64,000 bases of DNA from Fuerstiella sp. (GCA_014238335.1 JABABI010000013.1:1-64000), one strand, 5' to 3'. Shown: positions 43,540-53,040, counted from the stretch's first letter. The notes: a model not told the origin generated them from the sequence alone. Translations and numbers: made by a program.

Positions 43540-44757
43540 TCATCTGCGAACCCACGCCAATGCACCCTGGCCGGCGACTCGGCCACTGGCGAAACAGGCG
43601 GTCAGCAGGTAACCACCTGTGGGTGCCTCCCAATCAAGCATTTCTCCGGCACAAAACAGACCGGGTTGCGATTTGACCATCATCCATTCGTTGAGTGATT
43701 CGAAACGAACGCCGCCGGCCGTGCTGATGGATTCCGCAATCGGTCGAGCGACAGTGATGGGGATCGTCAGCGCCTTGATGGCATGTGCCAATTGCGTCGG
43801 GTCGGTCAGCGATTCCTTCGCGAACTCTCGCAGCAGGCCGGTTGCCACTCGTTTGATCTTCACCTTACTGCGCAGATGGCTTGAGATCGTGCGAGATCCG
43901 CGAGAGATGGATAACCGTTCGATCAGTTTTTCCAACGTGCGATCGGGAGCCAGATCGAATGTAATAGTTGCCGAGCCGCTTGCCGTGATTTCGTCACGAA
44001 CCAATGCCGAGGCGGCGTAGATCAGACTTCCTTCCAGTCCGTTTTGGGTAACGACGCAGGAGCCCTGTCGCTGGAATGTTTCGCCAGCCGAGTTTGTGAA
44101 GTTCAACTCAACAGACTTGAGCGGTTCACCGGCATAGCGTTCGCGAAAGTGGTTGCTCCAATTCACATCGAAGCCGCAGTTGGATGGTTGCAGTGGAGCA
44201 ATATCGACTCCCTGCTGTCTTAGCACGGGAACCCATGCACCGTCCGAACCCAGTTTCGGCCAACTGGCTCCGCCCAGCGTCATGACGACGGCATCCGGTC
44301 GAATACTGCGAGAACCATCAGGGGTCTCAAACAGCAATGAACCGTCCTGATTCCACCCCTGCCAGCTATGACGCGTCTGAAGTTTGACGCCACGCTCACG
44401 AAGTCGCTGAATCCACCGCTGCAACAGAGGCAGGGCCTTCATGTCTTCCGGGAAGACTCGCCCGGAAGCACCAACAAATGTTTTAATGCCGAATTCATGG
44501 CACCAGGCGCGCACGTCATCGGGGCCGAAGGCTTCCAGCAACGGTCGAACCTGATCAGGACGTGGTCCATAGCGAGCGACAAAAGATTCGAATGGCTCTG
44601 CATGTGTCAGGTTCAGGCCGCCTTTTCCCGCAACCAGAAACTTGCGACCAATCGACGGCTTAGCCTCATACAGATCAACATGGACGTCGTGCTGTGACAG
44701 CACTTCAGCTGCCATTAGGCCAGCTGGTCCACCACCGATCACTGCCACTGTTTTCAT
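43540..44757 (-). CDS. BaiN/HI0933-type flavoprotein (NAD(P)/FAD oxidoreductase)
   Basis: A 405-residue cytoplasmic protein. Dinucleotide-binding motif VIGGGPAGLMAAE at residues 6-18; then the family hallmark KFLVAGKGGLNLTH, GIKTFVGASGRVFPEDMKA, MTLGGASWPKLGSDGAWVP, and the C-terminal AGGVRFESLN...PGLFCAGEMLDWEAPTGG. This is the HI0933/TIGR03862 branch. FAD binding is certain from motifs; the electron acceptor and substrate are not known for this branch. It stands alone, convergent with a sulfatase and divergent from the BlaI/M56 pair. Confidence 0.92.
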   Translation of the reverse strand: MKTVAVIGGGPAGLMAAEVLSQHDVHVDLYEAKPSIGRKFLVAGKGGLNLTHAEPFESFVARYGPRPDQVRPLLEAFGPDDVRAWCHEFGIKTFVGASGRVFPEDMKALPLLQRWIQRLRERGVKLQTRHSWQGWNQDGSLLFETPDGSRSIRPDAVVMTLGGASWPKLGSDGAWVPVLRQQGVDIAPLQPSNCGFDVNWSNHFRERYAGEPLKSVELNFTNSAGETFQRQGSCVVTQNGLEGSLIYAASALVRDEITASGSATITFDLAPDRTLEKLIERLSISRGSRTISSHLRSKVKIKRVATGLLREFAKESLTDPTQLAHAIKALTIPITVARPIAESISTAGGVRFESLNEWMMVKSQPGLFCAGEMLDWEAPTGGYLLTACFASGRVAGQGALAWVRR

Positions 44758-45024
44758 TGCGAATTGATTTCAATGCCGTGTTGACCGGGACGACGGCAAG
44801 CTGCTGAAACGGAGAACGGCGAGTCTGTTCCCGACAATAGTGCCTGTTCGCTGCGATGCCACTCCTGGAAGCCATTCACCGCTCCGTTCCATCGTAATGA
44901 TCAGTTTTATCATTGACCGCTCGTCAGCCGGTAGCGGCGTGTTGAGACTTCAGTACGCCCCTCAGTTCCTGCCACATTCAATTCTGGCGGAATTGCTATT
45001 GCAGCGATCGGAGCTGGTCGATTA

Positions 45025-45068
45025 TTTCCAACAGCCTAATTTGGACAACCAAATTTGGCTGTTGGAAA
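45025..45068. promoter_or_regulatory. Long inverted repeat, probable BlaI-type operator
   Basis: Arms TTTCCAACAGCCTAATTTGG and CCAAATTTGGCTGTTGGAAA are 20 bp each with one mismatch, separated by ACAA. It lies 23 bases before the BlaI-type start. BlaI/MecI proteins bind such dyads as dimers, so autorepression is the likely role; as RNA it would also form a very strong hairpin. Confidence 0.7.
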
Positions 45069-45081
45069 CTCGGCGATTCAT

Positions 45082-45086
45082 GGAGG
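45082..45086 (+). promoter_or_regulatory. Ribosome binding site of the BlaI-type gene
   Basis: GGAGG five bases before ATG 45092; it fixes the start at the length expected of the family. Confidence 0.65.
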
Positions 45087-45091
45087 ATCTG

Positions 45092-45469
45092 ATGAACAAG
45101 CCAGCGACAAAGGAGCTCACCGAGCGCGAGCTGATGCATGTGTTCTGGCATGGCAATGAAATGACGGCCGCCGACGCCTGGGAAAAGCTGGCGGCAAGTG
45201 GGGTGGATCGCGCCTACGTCACCATGACGAATCTCGTGCGGATTCTTGTTGAGAAAGAATTTCTGCGCGCCACGAACGACGCCCGACCGTTTTCTTACGA
45301 GGCGATCCGTACCTTTGATGACGTTTCCGGGTCGTTTATTGTTGACGTCATAAAACGCGTGTTTGGGGGTTCACGTGAGAAGATGTTGGCACAGCTGCTC
45401 GGCGGAAAACGCCGTCTGACCGCCGCAGAACGGCGGTTGCTGGAGCAGGTTTTGGAGGAACAGCAATGA
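45092..45469 (+). CDS. BlaI/MecI-family transcriptional repressor
   Basis: A 125-residue protein with start fixed by GGAGG at 45082. Winged-helix blocks: LTERELMHVFWHGNEMTAAD, AYVTMTNLVRILVEKEFLRA and RPFSYEAIRTFDDVSGSFIV, then the dimer/cleavage region DVIKRVFGGSREKMLAQLLG. The family represses its own operon and is cleaved or released when the membrane M56 peptidase partner senses a signal. The partner gene follows with overlapping or nearly overlapping start. The 44-base inverted repeat upstream is the natural operator. The signal is unknown; beta-lactam sensing should not be assumed in planctomycetes. Confidence 0.9.
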   Translation: MNKPATKELTERELMHVFWHGNEMTAADAWEKLAASGVDRAYVTMTNLVRILVEKEFLRATNDARPFSYEAIRTFDDVSGSFIVDVIKRVFGGSREKMLAQLLGGKRRLTAAERRLLEQVLEEQQ

Positions 45470-45516
45470 ACTGAATCTTCGATTCTGCCTACTGGTGTAC
45501 TCTGCAGCTTACGCTT

Positions 45517-47712
45517 GTGACCGTTTTGGGCCTGGTATGGTCGGCACTGGCTGCCAGGCGAAATTCTGCGACAGCATGTTCGGTCGTCTGCGTCACTGTT
45601 GTCGCAGCATTGTCATTGACTTTGCTGAGTCCATTGCCGATCCACACGTGGATGACAACTACGATCGAACGCCTCGACACCTCAGGTGAAAATCCCTGCT
45701 ACACCGGCGCACAACACTCACCGGATAGTGAGTTGCTCACGTCCGCCGATCAGTCAATACCCGGATCTGAACAGGCCGGATTCAGTCTAAACCAGCTTGT
45801 TTCTTCAGTGCGTTTCTTTGCGTCAAAGGCAGAAAGTCCACGTCGTGAGAACCCGACTTCGTTCACGGTTGCGGGTTGGTGTTGCGCCGTGCTGGCAGCA
45901 TTCGGCATCGCAAGGATGCTGTTCAGCTTAATTTTCGTTGCGCGGACGCAGCGGCTGGGGATCAGAATTCATAATTCGCAGCTCACCGAATTGGTTCAGC
46001 GGCTGGCGTCACAGTTGGGCTGCCGGTCTGTTCCGTCGATTCGCGAGAGTCCTGGTTTGGCGAGCGCCGCAGTTGCCGGATTCTGGCGAGCAGTACTGGT
46101 GCTACCCGGCAGCTGGCAAGGCTGGAATGCTGACGAACAAAAAACAGTCGTCGCTCACGAACTGGCCCATATCGCGCGGCATGATTCTATATGGCGTTGC
46201 TTCGCGTCCGGCATACTCGCGATGCATTTCTTTAATCCGCTTGTTCACTGGCTGCTGCACCGAGTGATGCTGTACCAGGAACTGGCAGCAGACAGCATGG
46301 CGTCGGATGTCGTCGGACATCGCTGTTATCTGCGATCGCTTTCGACGCTTGCGATTCAACGGGATCACGAAATCAGCAGGCCAGGATGCCCGCACGTGAT
46401 GCCCGTATTCAGAGGTCAACTCGTCAGGAGAATCAGGATGTTGCGTTCCATGGATGGAAGTAAAACGTCATTGGCACGAGGTCGAAGGCATTGGCTGGCA
46501 TTGCCGATTGCGGCGGTTGCGATTCTGGGGGTGACGACCGTCGCAGTTCGCGGCTTTGCTCAGCCACCGATCGAGCAAGTAGCGCAAGAGACCTCAAACG
46601 TATCACCGTCAGAGACTGGTCAGAACGTCACGACGGTGTCGCGAACCAAAGTTGAGCCGCCGTCTGTCAAAGTGACCGACCGTCCTTTCGGACGTGAGCC
46701 GGTGTTGATTTCAGAGATCGGTCCAAATGATTCCGGCATGGTTGTGCTTCGCGTCCGGGAGTTATTGCAACGGCACGCCCTGAAGACATTTGAGCCGCTT
46801 ATCACCGGCGGCATCGCGGCCTGGTTTCAGTCAGAATTGTCCCAAGCGGACGCGCCGGTCTTCGATCTCACAGCAATCGAATGGGTTGCCGGCAAAGCGT
46901 TTGTGTCCGTGAAGTATGACGCGGACGCGCCTGAGGGCAGCAAACACCAGCTACAGTTCGGTGCCAACGGCAAAGGGATGACGGCGAAACTCAGCCGGAA
47001 AGTGGACATCGCGGCGTGGCTGAAACAGTACGTCCCCGATGCCGTGCAACATGTGATCGATGGACATGAGGTTTTTCAGTTACCTGTGATTCCGACATTT
47101 GCTCCCGTTGCAATGTGGCTCACAGAACGGGACGGTGGAATCATCTCCATTGCATTCGAAGGGCCTGAGCAGGAGGTGACAGACAGTACGACCATCGATT
47201 CCATCTTTGGTGACAGAAATGAATGGCGCCAGGAACCGTTGCCGAGTTGGGGGCGGTCATGGGGCAACGTTGCCGGTGGCCTCGTCGGTCTCGTTTTCAC
47301 TGATCGTCAGATCACCAATGTTGTCGATGTTCGTGATGAGGATTCGGAGCTGGCGAATTCGATGAATCAATTCGCAGCGGCTTTGACTCAGCGATGTTCG
47401 ACGTATGCCTATGGCATCGATACGGATGCCACAGGGTCCGGGATCGTCCTGCAGACACGTCTGACACATGTGGCCGTCACCGGCGCACGAAAGTCGGCCG
47501 ACGAGGCACGGAAAATCATCGAGCTGGCCCAGGGCGCCGACAACACGAAAAACTCCCGTCCGGCGCAACAGGAAATCATTGCCCAGGCTTTCCTGAACAC
47601 AAGCCTTGTGGTGGAAAAACACGCCGATGGCTCGGCGGATCTGATTGCAACGACACCGATGTCAATTTCCGATCTGATTGCCCTGGCCGCAACGTCGTTT
47701 CAGCACGAGTAA
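45517..47712 (+). CDS. BlaR1/MecR1-like M56 membrane metallopeptidase
   Basis: A 731-residue membrane protein as drawn from GTG 45517. Segments: membrane helices near residues 1-40 and 110-135, zinc motif HELAH at 214-218 with downstream ELAADSMAS (about 254), a further helix at about 328-349, then a long periplasmic domain of unknown fold. Start is doubtful: homology extends upstream (FDSAYWCTLQLTLVT) to an ATG at 45466 that overlaps the BlaI stop (ATGA), but codon three of that frame is TGA. Either the GTG is used, or the gene has a nonsense change or read error. M56 peptidases transmit an external signal by cleaving the cytoplasmic repressor. Confidence 0.82.
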   Translation: MTVLGLVWSALAARRNSATACSVVCVTVVAALSLTLLSPLPIHTWMTTTIERLDTSGENPCYTGAQHSPDSELLTSADQSIPGSEQAGFSLNQLVSSVRFFASKAESPRRENPTSFTVAGWCCAVLAAFGIARMLFSLIFVARTQRLGIRIHNSQLTELVQRLASQLGCRSVPSIRESPGLASAAVAGFWRAVLVLPGSWQGWNADEQKTVVAHELAHIARHDSIWRCFASGILAMHFFNPLVHWLLHRVMLYQELAADSMASDVVGHRCYLRSLSTLAIQRDHEISRPGCPHVMPVFRGQLVRRIRMLRSMDGSKTSLARGRRHWLALPIAAVAILGVTTVAVRGFAQPPIEQVAQETSNVSPSETGQNVTTVSRTKVEPPSVKVTDRPFGREPVLISEIGPNDSGMVVLRVRELLQRHALKTFEPLITGGIAAWFQSELSQADAPVFDLTAIEWVAGKAFVSVKYDADAPEGSKHQLQFGANGKGMTAKLSRKVDIAAWLKQYVPDAVQHVIDGHEVFQLPVIPTFAPVAMWLTERDGGIISIAFEGPEQEVTDSTTIDSIFGDRNEWRQEPLPSWGRSWGNVAGGLVGLVFTDRQITNVVDVRDEDSELANSMNQFAAALTQRCSTYAYGIDTDATGSGIVLQTRLTHVAVTGARKSADEARKIIELAQGADNTKNSRPAQQEIIAQAFLNTSLVVEKHADGSADLIATTPMSISDLIALAATSFQHE

Positions 47713-47769
47713 CGCGGGCTCGCGCGGGGCATCAACTTTGCTTCGTCTTTATTATCCTTACCTGCACAC

Positions 47770-49644
47770 TTACGGTCGTCCGACGACACCGAGTTCCGAA
47801 ATAGACGCCCAGGGCCCGCCGTTAACTTCGGACAGCATACGGACACGAACAAATCGGCCCGTGACTGGTTCAAACAGAACTTCCTGGGCTTGTTTCGTCT
47901 TAGTGAACGTCGCCTTCATCACTGGGTTTTCAAACTTGTCGGATGAAGTCGAAACCACGAATTCGCATTTTTTAATCGCTCCATTCCAGCCGTTGTCCTG
48001 GCGTGCCAGATAACGGAATCCGCGAACCTCGTATCGCTTTCCCAGATCAATCACTAATTCGTGCGGATGCGCAAGGGGCCTGGGAGTAAAGCTGCTGTGC
48101 CAGTGAGTCTTCGGGTTGCCGTCGATGATGTCGATCGCTTTGTGAGAGGCGGTTTGGCTGCTGAACCGCAGGATGCGGAAGTCACCGTTAGGCAATAATC
48201 CTTCTTTGGGCAGCACGTTGGCCTGAGATGACCGTTTTGGTTTGCCACCAAATTTGGCCTGGCGATCACGTTCGTGAATGGCGCGATCAAAGAACGTGCC
48301 TTCAACGGCTGGTGTATGCGCACGTTTCGCGAAACCCATCATCGTGCCTAACACCACAGGCTTTTCCCCAGCCAGATCTGTGGTTTCGCTGACGTCCGAT
48401 TCCAGATCGTATAGTTCCCAGGCTTTGCCCCGCGGCTGGATGGCTTTCCAGTGGCCCATGCGAACGGCCGTCTGGCCGCCGATTTCCCAGTACAAATACT
48501 GGTGCTGTTCCTGCTTGCGCCCGGCGGCAGATTCGCCCAGCAGTTCGGGAACGATTGAGATTCCATCGCTGTCCGCAGGCGTTTTGGCGCCGGACAGTTC
48601 GGCGACTGTCGGCATGAAGTCCGGAAAATACCACAACAAATCGCTGACCTGCCCGGGTGTGATTTTGCCGGGCCAGCGAGCCATCATCGGGATTCGCAGA
48701 CCGCCTTCGTAAAGCTGTCCCTTGCGACCTCGAAATTCAACGCCGGTTGTCGGATGTTTGTTCGCTCCGTGAAAACCGCGGGGCTGTTCTTTGCTGCTGA
48801 AGTAATCGTTGCCACCATTGTCGCCACAGAAGAAGACAATCGTGTTTTTCTCAAGGTCCAGTTCGCGCAGCAGATCGAGAACTTCGCCGACCTGTCGATC
48901 GACCATTGTGACCATGGCCGCATAGCGCGTTGCCTGTTCAGGCCAGTCCTTGTCTTTGTAGATCTGCCATGCCGGGTCAGCATCGGGAATATCAAAAATC
49001 CCATGAGGCGGTGTGATCGGCATGTAGCAAAAGAACGGCTGATCTTTGTTGTCTCGAATGAACTTCTTCGCGGCATCATGAATGAGATACTGCGAATACG
49101 TTTCGCCGTCGCTGGCACCGTGATTGTTCTTCAGCGGTACTTCTTCACTGTTGCGGACCAGATAAGGCGGGTAATAAGTGTGTGCATGAACCTGATCGTA
49201 GTATCCAAAGAATGTGTCAAAGCCATGCTCTTCGGGCACACCCGTCGACCCTCGCCCTCCACATCCCCATTTTCCAAACCCGCCGGTTGCATAGCCAGCG
49301 TCCTTCAGCATCGATGCGACGGTTTCTTCATCGGCCCGCAATGGTGTGCCTCCGCCGTTGACGCGGACGGATGTGTGGCCACTGTGCTTACCCGTCATCA
49401 AACAGCAGCGCGTCGGAGCACAAACGGCAGAACCGGCGAGCGCTTGTGTGAATCGAATGCCTTGGGCAGCCATTGCGTCGATGCGCGGGGTCCTGATATT
49501 CGGATTGCCCATGCACGAAAGTTCGTAGTAGCCCAGCTCATCCGCCATGATGTAGACGACATTCGTCCGTTCAGCCGATGCTGCACCTGCTTCAATGGTC
49601 AGGCCGACCGTGATCACGAAAGCGATGAGAGCAGGGCGAAACAT
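47770..49644 (-). CDS. Secreted sulfatase with C-terminal discoidin-like domain
   Basis: A 624-residue protein: leader LIAFVITVGLTIEAGAASA, then RTNVVYIMADELGYYELSCM, active site CAPTRCCLMTGKHSGHTSV, GYATGGFGKWGCGG and IVFFCGDNGGNDYFSS. The sulfatase part ends near residue 470. Residues about 490-622 (FSSQTASHKAIDIIDGNPKT, HWHSSFTPRPLAHPHELVID, RFVRVRMLSEVNGGPWASIS) form an F5/8 type C (discoidin, CBM32-like) domain, normally used to hold carbohydrate. Cys-type active site needs formylglycine maturation. Convergent with the M56 gene, 57 bases apart. Confidence 0.93.
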   Translation of the reverse strand: MFRPALIAFVITVGLTIEAGAASAERTNVVYIMADELGYYELSCMGNPNIRTPRIDAMAAQGIRFTQALAGSAVCAPTRCCLMTGKHSGHTSVRVNGGGTPLRADEETVASMLKDAGYATGGFGKWGCGGRGSTGVPEEHGFDTFFGYYDQVHAHTYYPPYLVRNSEEVPLKNNHGASDGETYSQYLIHDAAKKFIRDNKDQPFFCYMPITPPHGIFDIPDADPAWQIYKDKDWPEQATRYAAMVTMVDRQVGEVLDLLRELDLEKNTIVFFCGDNGGNDYFSSKEQPRGFHGANKHPTTGVEFRGRKGQLYEGGLRIPMMARWPGKITPGQVSDLLWYFPDFMPTVAELSGAKTPADSDGISIVPELLGESAAGRKQEQHQYLYWEIGGQTAVRMGHWKAIQPRGKAWELYDLESDVSETTDLAGEKPVVLGTMMGFAKRAHTPAVEGTFFDRAIHERDRQAKFGGKPKRSSQANVLPKEGLLPNGDFRILRFSSQTASHKAIDIIDGNPKTHWHSSFTPRPLAHPHELVIDLGKRYEVRGFRYLARQDNGWNGAIKKCEFVVSTSSDKFENPVMKATFTKTKQAQEVLFEPVTGRFVRVRMLSEVNGGPWASISELGVVGRP

Positions 49645-49761
49645 AGAGACGGCCTTGAACAGAGTATTGAACCAGCGGCTGGAGCGAACGAAAGAATTCG
49701 AACGACTCGCTCGATGTTACCCACCATGCCTGGCAGGCTCAACACTCAGGACCGGCTCGAA

Positions 49762-51183
49762 TCAGATGTAGTACTCTATGACGTCTGCTTCCGGAACCGC
49801 CGCGGGCTCACGTTGCAGCAGGACTTCGGCAACCCGCATCGCCTGGGCTCGCAGTTCGGAAACGGCCGTGGTTTCCCACAAACTGCCTTTAAGCAGCGGT
49901 CCGATTGCATACAGATGGGACGACGAGTTGCCTTCGTGGTCAATCACGGCAAAATCGTCGTCAGTCTGAATACCAAGATCGAGTTCATCACTGCGGACCA
50001 TTCCCCTGGCCAACAGATTATCGAACAAAGGCAGCCCCGTTTGCGAAAAATGTGATTGTGGCCCCGTGCAGTTGATGACCAGATCGCCCGACTGAATCGA
50101 CTCGCTTCCGTCTGCATCGCGCACCACGACGTCAATCCGCTGCTCTCCCGGGACAAGGCTTTCAATCGTTCCGGCAACGACTTTTAACCTGCCCGAATCA
50201 AGAGCGTCCGTCACCTTGTTGTGGATTGACACTGCGATTCGGTGACGAGTGACGTTCCACAGGGCCGCGTCGTGATTCAGAAATTTTCTCTTGTCTTCTG
50301 TCGACAGGTTTCGCCACAGCCGCTGCGTGTGTGGCCGCAGTTTGTCGATCGCGATCGCGGAATTCTGACTCATCTGCTTCAGTCGATCGCAATGCTGTTG
50401 CACAATCGCTCGCAGACCGGACAGCCCCAGTGAATCGGCGTCGGCCGGAAGATAGTCCTCGTAAGCGATTCCTCTGAAGTGCGACTTTGGCAGCATCCCA
50501 TGCCGCGACACCGCTACAATTTCTCCGTCCCAGCCGATTTCCGCCAGTGTCAGAACAATGTCCACCATCGTCAGTCCGGCACCCAGCAGCACAACCCTGC
50601 CGCCAGGAGGCGGAAGTCGACTAAGCCAGTCATCCCACGGATCCGACCGATAGCGCGGGTCGTGCCGCAACGGTGACGTGGACGGAAAAGACCCGGGCGG
50701 CTGGTTGCCGGTGGCCAGCACGACCTGTTCGGCATCGACAACCGTTCCATCGTTCAGTCGCACTGCCAGACCGTCGTCGCTGGCAGCAATGTCCACGGCC
50801 TCTTCGTCGATGGATTCCACCCTGACCTGACAACGCGTGTCAATGGGATGCAGACATGTTTCCAGCAGGCCTCGTACATAATCACCATAGACACGGCGCG
50901 GGGCAAACATTTCACGCAGTTCTGCATCCGGCATGCTTCTGAAGTCATATCGCGACCGGAGCCAGTCAACAAAGTGCGACGGCATGTCGGGCAACGCTGA
51001 CATGTTCCGCGCGGCGACGTTCAGAAGATGCTCGACACGCGTTGTCCCGTAAGCCGTGCCTCGCCCCAGCGGCCGCTTCGAGTTGATGACCACCACACGC
51101 ATGGGACGGTCACTCAGGCGGGCCAGATTCACTGCCGCCACTGTGCCGGAAAACCCGCCACCAACGATCGCAATCGTAGTCAT
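49762..51183 (-). CDS. FAD/NAD(P)-binding protein, NAD_binding_9 type
   Basis: A 473-residue cytoplasmic protein; ATG 51183 is used rather than a TTG six bases earlier. Residues 2-15 hold the Rossmann motif TTIAIVGGGFSGTVAAVN, followed by RPLGRGTAYGTTRVEHLLNV and NMSALPDMPSHFVDWL, the hallmark of the FAD-NAD(P)-binding family related to hydroxyacylglutathione-linked or siderophore-type oxidoreductases of unknown function. VVLLGAGLTMVDIVLTLAEI is the second dinucleotide site and LVINCTGPQSHF a conserved late block. The gene is divergent from a sulfatase; no link in function is evident. Confidence 0.85.
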   Translation of the reverse strand: MTTIAIVGGGFSGTVAAVNLARLSDRPMRVVVINSKRPLGRGTAYGTTRVEHLLNVAARNMSALPDMPSHFVDWLRSRYDFRSMPDAELREMFAPRRVYGDYVRGLLETCLHPIDTRCQVRVESIDEEAVDIAASDDGLAVRLNDGTVVDAEQVVLATGNQPPGSFPSTSPLRHDPRYRSDPWDDWLSRLPPPGGRVVLLGAGLTMVDIVLTLAEIGWDGEIVAVSRHGMLPKSHFRGIAYEDYLPADADSLGLSGLRAIVQQHCDRLKQMSQNSAIAIDKLRPHTQRLWRNLSTEDKRKFLNHDAALWNVTRHRIAVSIHNKVTDALDSGRLKVVAGTIESLVPGEQRIDVVVRDADGSESIQSGDLVINCTGPQSHFSQTGLPLFDNLLARGMVRSDELDLGIQTDDDFAVIDHEGNSSSHLYAIGPLLKGSLWETTAVSELRAQAMRVAEVLLQREPAAVPEADVIEYYI

Positions 51184-51501
51184 GAGCAAACTTTCCTAAT
51201 GAACTGCTGCCGCGAACGGCGCAACAGACCAGGTCGCCGCCGGAATTTCCTTCATTGCATTTCTGCAAAGTGAAAACTCAACTTATTTTCGCCATTCAAC
51301 ATCGAATTCGTGCCGCAGGTTACCACAAAACGGCGGATGATTGGTCTGATCCGGAACCGGCAATTTGAAAAGAAACATCCGCCGCGTTGGGATCGCTTCG
51401 ATTTTCTGCCACAATGAATGATGCGAATTCGCTTGGAAACCGCAGCTCCCGTCGCATTGAGTCGCCCGCGCGGCAGGCACACTCGTCCAACAGGCAGAAC
51501 A
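51184..51501. other. Divergent promoter region
   Basis: 318 bases between the flavoprotein and sulfatase starts, which diverge. No clear operator, repeat or small gene was seen; promoters for both are expected here. Confidence 0.45.
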
Positions 51502-53040
51502 ATGAAACATATCTACGCTGTACTATCCGTCGTACTTCTGGTCGCTGTCAGCACATCGATAGCCAACGCAGCAGCTCCGGTGCGACCCAACATCATTGTC
51601 TTTCTGGTCGACGACATGGGCGTGATGGACACGTCAGTACCGTTCCTGACCGACGACAAAGGGCAGCCGAAACGGTATCCGCTCAACGACTACTACCGCA
51701 CCCCCAACATGCAGCGACTGGCCGCGCTGGGCATTCGCTTCAACAATTTCTATGCGATGAGCGTGTGCTCGCCGACGCGCATTTCAATTATGACCGGTCA
51801 GAATGCAGCTCGGCATCATGCCACCAACTGGATCAACCCACGCAGCAACAACCGTGGACCTCAGGGACCTCCGAACTGGAACTGGAAAGGCCTGAAGAAT
51901 GAGAGCATAACGCTGCCGGGCCTGCTGCGGGATGTCGGCTACCGCACAATTCATGTGGGCAAGGCACACTTCGGACCAGACGACTCGCCAGGCGCTGAAC
52001 CACTGAACCTGGGATTCAGCGTCAACGTGGCAGGAGCGTCTTTCGGAGCCCCCGGCAGTTATTACGGCAAAGAGAATTTCGGTCTCGGCACCAAACGACA
52101 ACACCATGCAGTGCCACACCTGAAGAAGTATCACGGCACAGACACTTTTCTGACTGAAGCGCTGACCATCGAAGCGAAGCAACGGCTGACGGACACCGTC
52201 AAGGCCGACGAACCATTTTACCTGTACATGTCGCACTACGCCGTGCACGCTCCGTTTCATTCCGACCCGCGTTTTGCAGACAATTACACTGACTCCGGCA
52301 AATCGAAGAATGCCCAGGCGTTTGCCACTCTGATTGAAGGAATGGACAAGTCGCTGGGAGATATTCTGGACCATCTGGAAGAATTGGGTGTTGCCGAAAA
52401 CACGCTGGTTTTCTTTCTCGGCGACAACGGATCCGATGCGCCACTCGGCCATCAGCACGAAGTTGCCTGTGCGGCGCCACTGCGTGGCAAGAAGGGAGCT
52501 CACTACGAAGGCGGTATGCGAGTACCGTTCATTGCGGCGTGGGCAAAGCCGATGGGCACCAATTCTCATCAGGAGAAGCTGACCATCCCGGCCGGAACGA
52601 TCAATTCTCAACTGGCAGCCGTGCAGGACCTGTTCCCGACCATCGCCGGTATCGTGGGAGCAGAGCCGCCGAAGAATCACCTGGTTGATGGTTCGAGCGT
52701 AAAGACATTGCTAAAGGGAAATCGAGATTCGTCTCGGGAGGAGAAATTTCTGATGCACTACCCGCACGCCCCGCATCGCAGTGACTACTTCACCAGTTAT
52801 CGAAACGGAGACTGGAAGATCATTTACCATTACTTTCCGTCAAAAGTCTCTGACGGCTCGCACTACCAGCTCTACAACCTTGCGGATGATCCGTTTGAAT
52901 CCACCAACCTTGCCTCATTAAAACCTGACCGACTTCGCAGCATGATGCACGAACTGACCGCGAGCCTGGAACAGCACAACGCTCAGTATCCCGTCACAAC
53001 GAAGAACGGCGCAACACCCGCGATACCTGCTCTGCCGTAA
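51502..53040 (+). CDS. Secreted Cys-type sulfatase
   Basis: ATG 51502 opens the leader MKHIYAVLSVVLLVAVSTSI; the frame extends to 51418 without homology. The 512-residue protein has RPNIIVFLVDDMGVMDTSVP, active site CSPTRISIMTGQNAARHHAT, GYRTIHVGKAHFG, LVFFLGDNGSDAPLG and HYEGGMRVPFIAAW. GKAHFG replaces GKWHLG, a difference shared with some subfamilies. A long insert (NWINPRSNNRGPQGPPNWNW) follows the active site and may shape the substrate pocket. It stands 156 bases before rodA. Confidence 0.93.
   Translation: MKHIYAVLSVVLLVAVSTSIANAAAPVRPNIIVFLVDDMGVMDTSVPFLTDDKGQPKRYPLNDYYRTPNMQRLAALGIRFNNFYAMSVCSPTRISIMTGQNAARHHATNWINPRSNNRGPQGPPNWNWKGLKNESITLPGLLRDVGYRTIHVGKAHFGPDDSPGAEPLNLGFSVNVAGASFGAPGSYYGKENFGLGTKRQHHAVPHLKKYHGTDTFLTEALTIEAKQRLTDTVKADEPFYLYMSHYAVHAPFHSDPRFADNYTDSGKSKNAQAFATLIEGMDKSLGDILDHLEELGVAENTLVFFLGDNGSDAPLGHQHEVACAAPLRGKKGAHYEGGMRVPFIAAWAKPMGTNSHQEKLTIPAGTINSQLAAVQDLFPTIAGIVGAEPPKNHLVDGSSVKTLLKGNRDSSREEKFLMHYPHAPHRSDYFTSYRNGDWKIIYHYFPSKVSDGSHYQLYNLADDPFESTNLASLKPDRLRSMMHELTASLEQHNAQYPVTTKNGATPAIPALP

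Larger units (their letters stand above)
44758..45091. other. Control region between flavoprotein and BlaI-type gene
   Basis: 334 bases between divergent starts. The main structure is the long inverted repeat at 45025-45068 and the GGAGG site at 45082-45086. The open frame running in from 44840 shows no family similarity before 45092. Confidence 0.6.

Noticed and set aside
45466..45480. Idea that TGA codes for Trp in this organism
   Set aside because: TGA ends several clearly intact genes here (BlaI-type, sulfatase at 33092, DUF1552 at 58483), so the odd TGAs are lesions or errors.
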